From assembly GCA_009835005.1 (NCBI GenBank), contig WTFG01000006.1, forward strand, positions 62,001-126,000: a stretch of 64,000 nucleotides of DNA, given 5' to 3'. Shown piece by piece: positions 8,017 to 17,076 of this stretch. Position numbers and translations under genes: made by a program. Source of the stretch: Flavobacteriaceae bacterium Ap0902 (GTDB lineage: Bacteria; Bacteroidota; Bacteroidia; Flavobacteriales; Weeksellaceae). Positions within the stretch are counted from its first letter, which is position 1; each line of letters starts with the position of its first letter. A model generated the notes under the pieces. The model did not search any database. It was not told the origin of the DNA and was given only the letters and a program-made list of their open reading frames with translations.

Positions 8017-8703
8017 ATGAAACGAATTGAATTAATTATTACATTATTTATCACAATTTTTACTATTACTTCATGTGATACTACTAGTAATTATTTAACT
8101 CAAAATTACGTTCCACCTTCAACTACTACTAATCAGTCTAATTTAAAAAAATTAAAGACTGTATTAAAGAAACCAATTATCATGCCAGAAAATATTGATT
8201 TGGTAGATGAACAAAATGAAGTGTTAGAAAAATTTGAATCTTCTATTTTTGTTTCTAGTTTAGAGATGACGGTAAATAATATTATTTATGAGGCAAATTC
8301 TTATCTAGGAACACCTTACCGATATGGTGGAACTACCAGAAGAGGTATTGATTGTTCTGCTTTTATGCAAAAAATATATCATGTAGAAGGGATTAATTTG
8401 CCTAGAGTTTCTTATAATCAAGCACGCGTTGGCATACCCGTACCCAAAGATGAATTGCAAAAAGGTGATTTAATATTTTTTTCTACCACTTCCCCAACGC
8501 GTATTACACATGTAGGGATGGTAGTAAATGTAGAGGATGATGTGGAATTTATACATGCTTCTTCTTCTCAAGGAGTAAGTATAGCATCGCTTTCCAATTC
8601 TTATTGGAAAAGAAAATATAGATCTGCACGCAGACCTAAACAGTTTTTGAATGATTCTTTAATTTCTGTGGAGGAGGTAGAAAAAATGGTGGCCATTAAC
8701 TAA
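8017..8703 (+). CDS. NlpC/P60 (C40) cell-wall endopeptidase lipoprotein
   Basis: C40 peptidases cleave gamma-D-glutamyl-diaminopimelate bonds in peptidoglycan stems. The 228-residue protein has a signal peptide with lipobox ITSC (Cys20). After a linker of about 65 residues the catalytic domain shows Cys113 in RGIDCSAFMQ, His165 in RITHVGMVV and His180 in FIHASSSQGV, the expected Cys-His-His triad. The residues after the lipid Cys (DTTSN) do not form the SDDD-type surface signal, so a periplasmic location is likely. It appears monocistronic. Confidence 0.92.
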   Translation: MKRIELIITLFITIFTITSCDTTSNYLTQNYVPPSTTTNQSNLKKLKTVLKKPIIMPENIDLVDEQNEVLEKFESSIFVSSLEMTVNNIIYEANSYLGTPYRYGGTTRRGIDCSAFMQKIYHVEGINLPRVSYNQARVGIPVPKDELQKGDLIFFSTTSPTRITHVGMVVNVEDDVEFIHASSSQGVSIASLSNSYWKRKYRSARRPKQFLNDSLISVEEVEKMVAIN

Positions 8704-8787
8704 TAGAGTAGAATTTATTATAATTTGAAATGAATTCAATATAAGATTATCTAGCCTTGATCCAAGATTTGATTCTAAAAATATCGC

Positions 8788-8795
8788 TACATTTG
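8788..8795 (+). promoter_or_regulatory. -7 element very close to the GT39 start
   Basis: TACATTTG ends 7 bases before the ATG at 8803, with TTG at 8769-8771 (16-base spacing). If used, the mRNA would be leaderless or nearly so. Confidence 0.45.
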
Positions 8796-8802
8796 AATCG
8801 CT

Positions 8803-10479
8803 ATGAATGAAGGGGCTGTCAATAAAAGAATATGGTGGATTGCAGGTATTTATGTTCTTATAAATGCACTGCAATCTTTTTTGACACCTCTTATTAATGA
8901 TGAGGCTTATTATTGGGTCTGGTCCCAAAATTTAGATTGGGGTTATTTTGATCATCCGCCTATGGTTGCGTTTTGGGCCAATCTTGGTTTTAAATTGTTT
9001 CAAAATGAATTGGGGGCTAGACTTGTTGCCATTCTTTTTGGTGGTTTAGGGTTTGTACTTCTAGGTAAGTTATTAGAGATTAAAACCTATAAACAATTAC
9101 AACTATATTGTTTTCTGTTTTTCTCTATGGTGTTATTTCAAGTGTTTGGTTTTATCAATACACCTGATGCTCCGTTATTGTTCTTTGGGATTCTATATTT
9201 TTATTTACTTAAAAAATTTTTAAACGATCAATCCAATCTGCATGCAATGCTATTAGGTATTGCCATGGCTTTATTGATTTATAGCAAGTATCATGGGATT
9301 CTAATTATCATCTTCTCTCTATTACCACACACTTTTAGATTGATTAAGAGTAAATACTTTTATATAGCCGTGTTTACTGGGATATTATGTTATGCTCCGC
9401 ATATTTGGTGGCAGTTTGATAATGAATTTATATCATTGGAATATCATTTAGTCAAGAGAAATGTACGCAATGTATTCAAGTGGAATTATCCTGGAGATTA
9501 TTTATTAAGTTTGGTCTGGGCAAGTTCGCCTTTGTTGTTTTTCCATCATATCAAGGCTTTAGTTAAGTCTCGCTATACTACTCAATTTCAGAAATCTCTT
9601 CTTTGGACTATCGTTGGGATTATCGGATTTTTTATACTTATTACTTTTAAAAGGTATATACAAGCGCAGTGGAGTTTGGTAGCTTTTATACCATTATTGA
9701 TTGTCTCTTATCAATATTATAAAAATAAGCCCAAAGCCTTTAAGACAATCAAAGTATTGTCAATGATGACTTTAGTAATTATTTGTATGGCAAGAATTTA
9801 TTTTATGATTCAGGATGTTCCTTACCCTACGCAATATCATGGTTGGAAAGACTTTATGATAAAAGCTGGAGATAAAACAAAGGGTATTGCTGTTTTTGAG
9901 AAATATCAATACGCTTCTCTGTTCAATTTTTATAATTACCCCAAGAAAAAAGCCCGCACCTATGTGACTTTAGAGAATAGAACATCACAGTATAATTTAT
10001 GGCATTCAGAGGATGATTTAGAGGGGAAGGAAATTACTTATTTTTCTAGATATATGGAAGCTAAAGATAGTGTGGTTATATTGGATCGGGATAAATTGGT
10101 TCCCTATTATCTGGAGCATATACCAGTTTATCATTCTGCTGCAAATATTAAGATGGAAGTTTCTAATGTGGAGAAGGTAAATGATAGTCTTAGGATGCAG
10201 GTGAAATTTATAAACACAGGTGACTTTACTGTAGATTTATCCAAAGAAAATCATTTTAAATTGGTTCATGTTTCTCCAAAAGAACCCTTTTCTAATGAAA
10301 TCTTTTGCTTTGACGAAATTCCATATAAATCCATGGTTCTAGAGCCTGGATTATCAAATGTTTTAACTATTACCATACCGCAATGCGAAGATTCTCCAGA
10401 GGATTTCATGGGATATTTTGGGATAGTCAATCATAATTTATCACCTAAAAAGCAATCTAATTATATAGATATTGAATAA
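8803..10479 (+). CDS. GT39-like polytopic membrane glycosyltransferase
   Basis: The 558-residue protein resembles the PMT/ArnT (GT39/GT83) family, integral membrane enzymes that use polyprenyl-phosphate sugars. The conserved first periplasmic loop carries Asp33-Glu34 in NDEAYYWVW and the following GYFDHPPMVAF, the typical metal/substrate loop. About 8-10 hydrophobic segments follow to residue 330, and a soluble C-terminal domain of about 200 residues (to 558) is rich in beta-type sequence. Acceptor and donor cannot be told from the sequence. The stop codon directly abuts the ATG of the downstream LolD-like ATPase, indicating co-translation. Confidence 0.85.
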   Translation: MNEGAVNKRIWWIAGIYVLINALQSFLTPLINDEAYYWVWSQNLDWGYFDHPPMVAFWANLGFKLFQNELGARLVAILFGGLGFVLLGKLLEIKTYKQLQLYCFLFFSMVLFQVFGFINTPDAPLLFFGILYFYLLKKFLNDQSNLHAMLLGIAMALLIYSKYHGILIIIFSLLPHTFRLIKSKYFYIAVFTGILCYAPHIWWQFDNEFISLEYHLVKRNVRNVFKWNYPGDYLLSLVWASSPLLFFHHIKALVKSRYTTQFQKSLLWTIVGIIGFFILITFKRYIQAQWSLVAFIPLLIVSYQYYKNKPKAFKTIKVLSMMTLVIICMARIYFMIQDVPYPTQYHGWKDFMIKAGDKTKGIAVFEKYQYASLFNFYNYPKKKARTYVTLENRTSQYNLWHSEDDLEGKEITYFSRYMEAKDSVVILDRDKLVPYYLEHIPVYHSAANIKMEVSNVEKVNDSLRMQVKFINTGDFTVDLSKENHFKLVHVSPKEPFSNEIFCFDEIPYKSMVLEPGLSNVLTITIPQCEDSPEDFMGYFGIVNHNLSPKKQSNYIDIE

Positions 10480-11154
10480 ATGATTATAGCCAATAACGTC
10501 CATAAAAGGTATAAAGATTTAGAAGTGTTAAAAGGAGTTTCGCTGCATGTGAAGACAGGTGAAATCGTATCCATCGTGGGCGCTTCTGGTGCAGGTAAAA
10601 CAACCTTATTGCAAATTTTAGGAACTTTAGAGCGCCCTACGGCCCCCACGGATTTTGATACATTTGTTAAGATTAATGGGGTGGATGTGACGAGCCTCAA
10701 GGATAAGAAATTATCTAAATTTAGAAACCAACATATCGGTTTTATCTTTCAATTTCACCAATTATTACCAGAGTTTACCGCTTTAGAGAATGTGTGTATT
10801 CCTGCGATGATTCACGGACAAAAGTTTAAAAATGTGTCTGCCAGAGGATTGGAATTGCTTCAATTTTTGGGGTTACAAGATCGTGCTACACATAAACCCA
10901 ATCAATTATCTGGAGGAGAACAGCAGCGGGTGGCCGTAGCGAGAGCCTTAATGAATCAACCTGATGTTATCTTTGCAGATGAACCTTCTGGAAATTTAGA
11001 TTCTAAAAATGCAGATGAATTGCATCAACTATTCTTTGATTTGCGGGATGAGTTCAATCAAACATTTGTGTTGGTAACTCACAACAAGGAATTAGCGGAT
11101 ATGGCGGATAGGAAGTTAGAGATGGTAGATGGCAACTTATCTAATGGCGGGTAA
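10480..11154 (+). CDS. LolD-like ABC transporter ATP-binding protein
   Basis: This 224-residue ATPase has Walker A GASGAGKT at 34-41, Q-loop near QFHQLLPE, signature LSGGEQQR at 143-150, Walker B VIFADE at 163-168 and switch His in VTHN. The combination [15 protein letters not shown] and EPSGNLD places it in the MacB/LolD/FtsE group; LolD energises lipoprotein release from the inner membrane. No LolC/E-type permease is adjacent, so the partner is elsewhere. It starts immediately after the stop of the GT39-like gene. The precise role within the MacB/LolD group is inferred. Confidence 0.85.
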   Translation: MIIANNVHKRYKDLEVLKGVSLHVKTGEIVSIVGASGAGKTTLLQILGTLERPTAPTDFDTFVKINGVDVTSLKDKKLSKFRNQHIGFIFQFHQLLPEFTALENVCIPAMIHGQKFKNVSARGLELLQFLGLQDRATHKPNQLSGGEQQRVAVARALMNQPDVIFADEPSGNLDSKNADELHQLFFDLRDEFNQTFVLVTHNKELADMADRKLEMVDGNLSNGG

Positions 11155-11358
11155 TTTATATTTGATGAGAGTAAAGAAATTGCGCAAGAGCATCCAATAA
11201 CTTCACTGGGCTTAAATATTAATCGGTTGAATAAAGCCAAGGAATTTTATTCAAAATTAGGATTTATAGTTCAGGGAGAAGAAAATATAGCGATTGTTGG
11301 AGGTTATTTTATGAATGATATTATAGGATTAAATTACTTCATTAAAATAAGAAAGTAG
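11155..11358 (+). pseudogene. C-terminal remnant of a GNAT acetyltransferase
   Basis: The same frame as the LolD-like gene continues past its TAA and reads FDESKEIAQEHPITSLGL, then NINRLNKAKEFYSKLGF and GGYFMNDIIG before a stop at 11356. N.NR.NKA..FY.KLGF followed by G.G..MND is the acetyl-CoA-binding and C-terminal region of GNAT N-acetyltransferases. The N-terminal 90 or so residues are missing and there is no start codon at the expected place. The last residues after MND also differ from the usual DYVM ending. It is thus a truncated relic. Confidence 0.6.
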
Positions 11359-11485
11359 CTGTCTCAAAGCACCGCTTTTGTCACCCTGAATTTATTTCAG
11401 GGTCTCATAATAAACTGGTTATAAGAATAATAAGATTCTGAATCGAGTTCAGAATAGCCAGTTTTTAAGGTTTTGAGACGGCTAC
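11355..11485. repeat. Folded intergenic element (nested inverted repeats), likely bidirectional terminator
   Basis: An outer inverted repeat GTAGCTGTCTCAAA (from 11355) / TTTTGAGACGGCTAC (to 11485) encloses two arms. Arm 1 is ACCCTGAA-tttat-TTCAGGGT (11383-11403). Arm 2 is AAACTGG (11412-11418) pairing with CCAGTTT (11458-11464), inside which ATTCTGAA-tcgag-TTCAGAAT (11435-11455) forms a hairpin. The whole can fold into a three-way junction. It sits between converging genes. The CCCTGA..TTCAGGG arm resembles REP-type intergenic repeats seen in Bacteroidota. Confidence 0.7.
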
Positions 11486-11507
11486 TTTTCACTTAATCTT
11501 ATTTTGA

Positions 11508-13127
11508 TTATTCCTCAAATAAATCTGTTAAGTTATTCCCTTCCGATCCGTTTGGAATTGGAATGTTTAATAGCTGAGAAAGGGTAGGTGCAATGTCTGT
11601 GATTATATATCGTTTGTTAGATTCACCTTTCGGGATATTCTGGCCATACCATATATTCGGAACATGGGTATCATACATATAAGTGGATCCATGGGTGGTT
11701 CCTGTTTCATAATACTCCATATATTGTGGGTCTAGAATAATCACCATATCCCCATTCTGTTTAGGGTCATAACCTCTTGCAATCATACTCAGATGATAGT
11801 TGTTTGGGTTTCCTTGTAGAATTTCTTCTCTCGTATAAACGCGCGTAATAAAAGGTTTTTCTTCTAAAGCGGTTTTAATGTCAAAAAGAATTTGTTCATA
11901 TTTCAATTTGTTTTCTTTAATGTAAGATTCATTTAAGAAGATATTTTGATTCGAGTAATTCACAAAAATTTGATCGTCATATTTTTGCTCCAATACATCT
12001 TTAATTACTTTTTCTGTTTCTTTAGAATTTAAACTTTTCACCTCATATCGGTGGTCATATAAATATTTAGGATTTTCTGCCGCAGCATGGTCAGCCGTTA
12101 GGAATAATATATAATTCCCATCGCCTACTTGTTTATCCAAGAATTTGATTAAATCTGCAATGGTTAAATCAAGTCTTAAATACATATCCTGAATTTCTAT
12201 AGAACGTGGTCCAAAATTATGTCCTGCATAATCTGTAGATGAAAAGCTTAAAGCTAGAAAGTCTGGGAAATTATCTTGGCCCAAACCTTCATTCAAAATG
12301 GCTCGTTTGCCCATTTCTGCAACCATATCATTACCGTATGGTGTGGTTTTAATGATTTCATTATCGCCTGTTAAATCTGCAATGGATTTTAAATCATAAG
12401 GAAAAGTTGGCGCTGTTTTGGGTTCGAAGATGCGTTCATAAGGGGTATCATCCTTTGTGCTTTCGTCATAAGTCGGCATAGGTTTTAGTAAATCCCATCC
12501 TTTTGCAATGAATTTCTCTGCATTCTTCTCCCCGTTATAATTTTGTACCCATTTTGGTAATTGATTAAAATAATATGAACTAGAAATGAAGTCACCATTC
12601 GCATTCATCCAATATGCAGCATCTGCAAAATGACCAGCAGGCAGGATAGCACCTCTATCTTTGATAGAGATTCCAATTACTTTGGCTCTATGGTTGGTCT
12701 CTAATTTTAATTCATCTGTGATAGTTGTAGCTTTTAATCTTCTAGGAGACATTTGCCCTAGCTTAGCATCTGGAGCCATTCCTACACTTTTCATCGCAGG
12801 ATCTGTAGTGACATAGACGTATTGATTTTCGCTTTTATGAAACCATGAATTTCCTACAATTCCATGAATAGCTGGCGTAGTTCCAGTATAAATAGAAGCA
12901 TGTCCAGGCGCTGTATAAGTAGGCATGTAATTGTAATGGGTGTTTTTAAATACAAAACCTTCTCTCATTAATTTCTTGAATCCGTCTTCTCCAAAATCAT
13001 TAGAATAGCGATAGAGATAATCTGTCCTCATCTGGTCTATCACAATGCCCACCACCAATTTGGGACGTTGTACTTGTGCGTTTAAAAAAGAGGTTAAAGC
13101 TAGCGCTACAAAAAGTATTTTCTTCAT
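11508..13127 (-). CDS. pafA: PafA-type alkaline phosphatase
   Basis: PafA is the calcium-activated, phosphate-insensitive phosphomonoesterase of Flavobacteriia, related to the Elizabethkingia enzyme. The 539-residue protein has a signal peptide (residues 1-17, no lipobox), Asp31 in VIDQMR as metal ligand, nucleophile Thr72 in PTYTAPGHASI, Asn93 in VGNSWF, and the monoesterase-type pair Lys156/Arg158 in ISIKDRGAILPAGH. Later metal ligands are visible in STDYAGHNFGP, TADHAA and TTHGSTY. Lys/Arg retention argues for phosphomonoesterase over diesterase activity. It is secreted to the periplasm or surface. No Pho-box could be recognised upstream. Confidence 0.9.
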   Translation of the reverse strand: MKKILFVALALTSFLNAQVQRPKLVVGIVIDQMRTDYLYRYSNDFGEDGFKKLMREGFVFKNTHYNYMPTYTAPGHASIYTGTTPAIHGIVGNSWFHKSENQYVYVTTDPAMKSVGMAPDAKLGQMSPRRLKATTITDELKLETNHRAKVIGISIKDRGAILPAGHFADAAYWMNANGDFISSSYYFNQLPKWVQNYNGEKNAEKFIAKGWDLLKPMPTYDESTKDDTPYERIFEPKTAPTFPYDLKSIADLTGDNEIIKTTPYGNDMVAEMGKRAILNEGLGQDNFPDFLALSFSSTDYAGHNFGPRSIEIQDMYLRLDLTIADLIKFLDKQVGDGNYILFLTADHAAAENPKYLYDHRYEVKSLNSKETEKVIKDVLEQKYDDQIFVNYSNQNIFLNESYIKENKLKYEQILFDIKTALEEKPFITRVYTREEILQGNPNNYHLSMIARGYDPKQNGDMVIILDPQYMEYYETGTTHGSTYMYDTHVPNIWYGQNIPKGESNKRYIITDIAPTLSQLLNIPIPNGSEGNNLTDLFEE

Positions 13128-13227
13128 TTGAATAATTTTTTTAAATAATTTACTAAGTTACTTAATTAGATATCTTTTAAATCTATAAATCCAAAAGTTA
13201 ACCTATCCTTAAATTTAGAAGCATTAA

Positions 13228-14544
13228 TTAATATTTAATCCATTTGAGCCATTCTTTGAAAGAAGGTTTTTTGCCATACATCAAAATACCGATTTTATAG
13301 ATTTTTGCAGCAAACCAAACCATGATTACTACAGAAAACAATAAGATGAAAATTGATAGGATCAATTCCCAAATCGGAACGCCATAGGAGATCCTAGCCA
13401 TCATAGCTACTGGGGAGGTAAAAGGAACCATGGACATCCAAAAACCCACGGGACCATCTGGATTTTCTATAATAGAGATGGCACCATAAACCCCAAGTAT
13501 CAATGGGGCAAGTCCCACCCACATAAATTGCTGGGTTTCTGTTTCGTTATCTACAGAAGCACCGATAGCAGCAAAAAACGCACTATATAACAAATATCCA
13601 AAGAAAAAATAAATTAAAAAGGTGAAGATGATTAATAGGTAATTAAGGCTGAATAAAGTATTTATAACACCATTGATTTGGGTAGAAAAACTGGCTGGAA
13701 CCACCCCATTAGCCATTTCGCCCATCATGTCCTGCGGTGGCATTGTACTATCTAATAAGGATGGGATAAAGGTCATGGCCAGTAGTATTAAAATAATCCA
13801 AATACTAAATTGCGTTAAGGCTACAAGCGTAGTACCCAAAATTTTACCAAGCATCATATTAAAGGGCTTGATAGAAGATATAATAATCTCTACCACACGG
13901 TTATTTTTTTCTTCTATCACGCTGCGCATTACCCGTACACCGTACATCATAATAAATGTAAAAGTGGCATACATAAGAAGATAGGATAGAATGGTTTTTA
14001 CTCTTTCTGCCATGCTGCTTGTCGCAGAGGCACCCTCTGGAGTTTCTCTTATTACTTGCAGGTTTACGGGGACTTTGGCGTTATCTAATTCCTCTTCTGT
14101 AAGGCCTTTTCTTTCTAGGTTTAACTTCTCTAACCTGTCACTTAATTTATATTCCAAAGTAGAAATTTGCATTAACCCCATGCTTTTATTAGAAGTTAAT
14201 TCTATTTCACTCTTTAAATTATTGAATGAACTATCCGTAGCGGGAATATGTAAAACGCCTTGCAAGTATTCACTATCTGCAAGCGTATCCTTTAATCCTT
14301 GTAAATCTTCTATAGGATAGAAAGCATAACGTTCCGTATCGCTAGACCTGAATGTGGTAGAAAATAATTGCGTTTCATCCACAATCGCGACATTAAAAGT
14401 CTCTTGGTTGGCTTTGGTTAAAAATACCACCAAACCAATCAGTCCTACAATAAGTAGAGGCATTAATAAAGTGAGCAATATAAAAGATCTTTTCCTCACC
14501 TGCACAATAAATTCCCTCTGGGTAACTAACCAAATTTGTCTCAT
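13228..14544 (-). CDS. ABC-2 type exporter permease (NatB-like)
   Basis: The 438-residue membrane protein has one N-terminal helix (about 22-43, LLTLLMPLLIVGLIGLVVFL), a long soluble loop of about 130 residues, then five to six helices from about residue 185 on. The segment VRVMRSVIEEKNNRVVEIIISS marks the coupling region of NatB/ABC-2 permeases. It is encoded 3 bases after the NatA-like ATPase, so the two form an ATP-driven exporter; family members handle Na+, drugs or proteins, and the substrate here is unknown. Confidence 0.88.
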   Translation of the reverse strand: MRQIWLVTQREFIVQVRKRSFILLTLLMPLLIVGLIGLVVFLTKANQETFNVAIVDETQLFSTTFRSSDTERYAFYPIEDLQGLKDTLADSEYLQGVLHIPATDSSFNNLKSEIELTSNKSMGLMQISTLEYKLSDRLEKLNLERKGLTEEELDNAKVPVNLQVIRETPEGASATSSMAERVKTILSYLLMYATFTFIMMYGVRVMRSVIEEKNNRVVEIIISSIKPFNMMLGKILGTTLVALTQFSIWIILILLAMTFIPSLLDSTMPPQDMMGEMANGVVPASFSTQINGVINTLFSLNYLLIIFTFLIYFFFGYLLYSAFFAAIGASVDNETETQQFMWVGLAPLILGVYGAISIIENPDGPVGFWMSMVPFTSPVAMMARISYGVPIWELILSIFILLFSVVIMVWFAAKIYKIGILMYGKKPSFKEWLKWIKY

Positions 14545-14547
14545 GTA

Positions 14548-15450
14548 TTAATCTTTAACTGCATTGATGAAAACCTCATTCATCGTAGGGATTTCTTCTT
14601 TAAAACTTCTGACATCCCCTGTTTGTAAGAGGTCATTCAATATTTGATTGTTATTTCTTTCGTCCGTATATATAAAGAAACTCGTAAGACCATTATGCCT
14701 GCGAATATCTTGTACCTTATGTGTTTGGATTAAATATTCTAATTTGTCAGAATTATTCAATACCATATCCACTCTGTACTTTCCTTCTTTAAAACGGTTT
14801 CTCACATCATTAATCTTCCCATCTAATACTTTATACCCTTTGTTAACTAGGGCTACATAATCACACATTTCCTCTACGGATTCCATGCGGTGGGTAGAGA
14901 ATATAATGGTAGTTCCTTTGTCTTTTAATTCTAGAATTTCATCTCTAATGAGGTTGGCATTCACAGGATCAAAACCACTAAAGGGTTCATCAAATATTAA
15001 TAATTTAGGTTCATGCAAAACCGTGACAATGAACTGAACTTTTTGCCCCATTCCTTTAGAAAGTTCGCTTAACTTCTTATTCCACCAATCAGCAATATCT
15101 AATTTATCAAACCAAAAGCGTAATTTTTGAATGGCCTCTTGGTGAGACAACCCTTTTAATTTGGCTAAATAAACAGCTTGTTCTCCCACTTTCATGTTCT
15201 TATATAAGCCTCTTTCCTCTGGCATATAGCCAATATGAGAAATATGATTGGGGCCTAGTTTCTCCCCATCCAAATATACGACACCCGCATCTGGCAAGGT
15301 AATTTGATTGATGATCCGTATAAAGGTAGTTTTTCCAGCGCCATTGGGTCCCAATAAACCATAAATGCAACTTTTGGGGATTGAAAGACTAAAGTCATTC
15401 AATGCCACTTTTCTCCCAAATGATTTGGATACGTTTTCAGCAACAAGCAT
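14548..15450 (-). CDS. ABC exporter ATP-binding protein (NatA-like)
   Basis: The ATPase half of the exporter with the permease at 13228-14544. The start is set at ATG 15450 (MLVAENVSKSFGRKVAL), since family members begin there; ATGs at 15462 and 15480 are possible and would add 4 or 10 residues. It contains Walker A GPNGAGKT, signature LSKGMGQK, Walker B LLIFDEP and the H-loop STHRME. The C-terminal ~80 residues form the extra domain common in NatA/CcmA-type ATPases, ending NEVFINAVKD. Stop and the permease start are 3 bases apart. Confidence 0.88.
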   Translation of the reverse strand: MLVAENVSKSFGRKVALNDFSLSIPKSCIYGLLGPNGAGKTTFIRIINQITLPDAGVVYLDGEKLGPNHISHIGYMPEERGLYKNMKVGEQAVYLAKLKGLSHQEAIQKLRFWFDKLDIADWWNKKLSELSKGMGQKVQFIVTVLHEPKLLIFDEPFSGFDPVNANLIRDEILELKDKGTTIIFSTHRMESVEEMCDYVALVNKGYKVLDGKINDVRNRFKEGKYRVDMVLNNSDKLEYLIQTHKVQDIRRHNGLTSFFIYTDERNNNQILNDLLQTGDVRSFKEEIPTMNEVFINAVKD

Positions 15451-15550
15451 ATAATCTTCCATAGCGGTAAAAATAGGCATTTATCATTAGACGGTAAAAG
15501 TGAATTTTTGTTACAAAAAGTGGATATAAAAAAGGAAGAGCAGGTTCTTT

Positions 15551-15588
15551 AATCAAAAAAAACCAGAGCCAATGTTGACTCTGGATTT
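15551..15588 (-). terminator. Terminator of the susCDEF operon
   Basis: Read on the minus strand, CCAGAGTCAA pairs with TTGGCTCTGG with one mismatch around a short loop, followed by a run of eight Ts. It lies 68 bases after the last sus gene. Confidence 0.8.
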
Positions 15589-15655
15589 TAAATAAAGCAA
15601 TTTGAATATATTTTAATGGTGTCTTTATGAAACGGTTTAAGACAAAATATGTTGA

Positions 15656-17074
15656 CTATAAACCAGTTTTAATCACATTTCCTTCTATATCTATAGAGAA
15701 TCCAAGATTATAGGTGTTTGCGCTTATCGTTAAATTGGCTCCTCCAATGTCATAAGCAACATCATCTACACCAAAATTGAAGGACCAATCATTTCCATAA
15801 AAGGCTTGACCTGTATTCGCAGAACGGAATTTCATCTCCCCATCTGTTAATGTTCCAGACCAATTAAATGTATTGCTGTCAAAATCATAGTTAACAGGGG
15901 TTTCTCCGTCCCATCCATTTGGAGTTGCGTTTCCAATGATACCCCAATTCATTTTGATCAATTGGTAGCTTAGATTATCTATGTCTACTTGCACATAATA
16001 GAAACCTTCTTCTCCTGGTACTATATTAGAAGAACCTCCATCATTTTCTAACACGCCATCTTGCGCTCCATTAATGCCTCCATAAATATTCTCTAAATCT
16101 CCCCAATCTGCTTGTCTATCAATGAATTTGAATTCATCATTAGCACCTATTTTCACATAGCCTTCATATATTTGGGTAGTGCCATCTCCTATGTAGCGCA
16201 TTTTAATTGCTTCTGTTGGAGTCCAAGCATTACTATTATAGTATTGCTGTACAGAACCCACGATGTATAAAGCATTGGATAAGAGTGTATTGACAGAAAA
16301 AACGACACTTTCACTGGTGAATTCAAGTTCTTCACCTGTTGGAGCAGATACCATAGTAATTACTCTTACTGCTAGTTGCCCAACTGCTTCTGGCGCTAAG
16401 CCTAAATCTGCTGCAATGTCATTTAATTTTGAATGGGTTAAGCTTTTTTCTGTTTGATAAGCGATGACGGCTGCTGCATCAGCGAATTCTGTATCTGGTA
16501 TCGCAAATTCTAGTCTATAAGACACATCTGCACCTCCATTTTCATAAGCATAATCACTCCAAGCAAAAGTATAAGCAACTTCATCCAGTAATTCTTCACT
16601 CAAATCTATTTGCACATCTGCTTGCGGTGATGTGATGACCGCTTGCTGTGTAGGATAAGTTTGAACGGTAAAATTTATGGTATTAGAAACGATGCTACCA
16701 TTAGAAACCCTTAGATAAACAGGCGTAGAAAAATAGGGGATATAATTCCAGCTAAGTAATAATTGATTTAAACCCTGCATATTGTAGGCGAAATAATTCT
16801 CTGCAGTTGTGCCTAAATCTGCACTGGTTTCAAAACTTTCATCATTTGAGATTTGAACTGCGTAATCACCACTATAAGAAGAATAATCATCCCAACTGAT
16901 CAAAAATGCATCTTCTTCTGGAGTATTAATATTCAAACTTACGTTGTTAATTCCAGGGTCAGATAATCTTAAATCATTCGCTGGTATTATTGGATCTACA
17001 TCATCATCTGAACACCCTACAAAAGTTAGAGGGATCAGAATACATACTAAAATTATTTTAAATATTGATTTCAT
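15656..17074 (-). CDS. SusF/SusE-like outer-membrane glycan-binding lipoprotein
   Basis: The 472-residue protein starts with a signal peptide ending FVGC; Cys20 is followed by SDDD, the acidic surface-export pattern. Two SusE-type beta domains (about 35-135 and 140-255) are followed by a starch-binding-type region of two repeats (about 265-375 and 380-472, with YEGYVKIGANDEFKFIDRQ and NWSGTLTDGEMKFRSANTGQ). This fits SusF/SusE proteins, which hold alpha-glucans at the cell surface next to SusCD. It is the last gene of the operon, 2 bases after the 380-residue relative. Ligand is inferred from family only. Confidence 0.85.
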   Translation of the reverse strand: MKSIFKIILVCILIPLTFVGCSDDDVDPIIPANDLRLSDPGINNVSLNINTPEEDAFLISWDDYSSYSGDYAVQISNDESFETSADLGTTAENYFAYNMQGLNQLLLSWNYIPYFSTPVYLRVSNGSIVSNTINFTVQTYPTQQAVITSPQADVQIDLSEELLDEVAYTFAWSDYAYENGGADVSYRLEFAIPDTEFADAAAVIAYQTEKSLTHSKLNDIAADLGLAPEAVGQLAVRVITMVSAPTGEELEFTSESVVFSVNTLLSNALYIVGSVQQYYNSNAWTPTEAIKMRYIGDGTTQIYEGYVKIGANDEFKFIDRQADWGDLENIYGGINGAQDGVLENDGGSSNIVPGEEGFYYVQVDIDNLSYQLIKMNWGIIGNATPNGWDGETPVNYDFDSNTFNWSGTLTDGEMKFRSANTGQAFYGNDWSFNFGVDDVAYDIGGANLTISANTYNLGFSIDIEGNVIKTGL

Positions 17075-17076
17075 AA

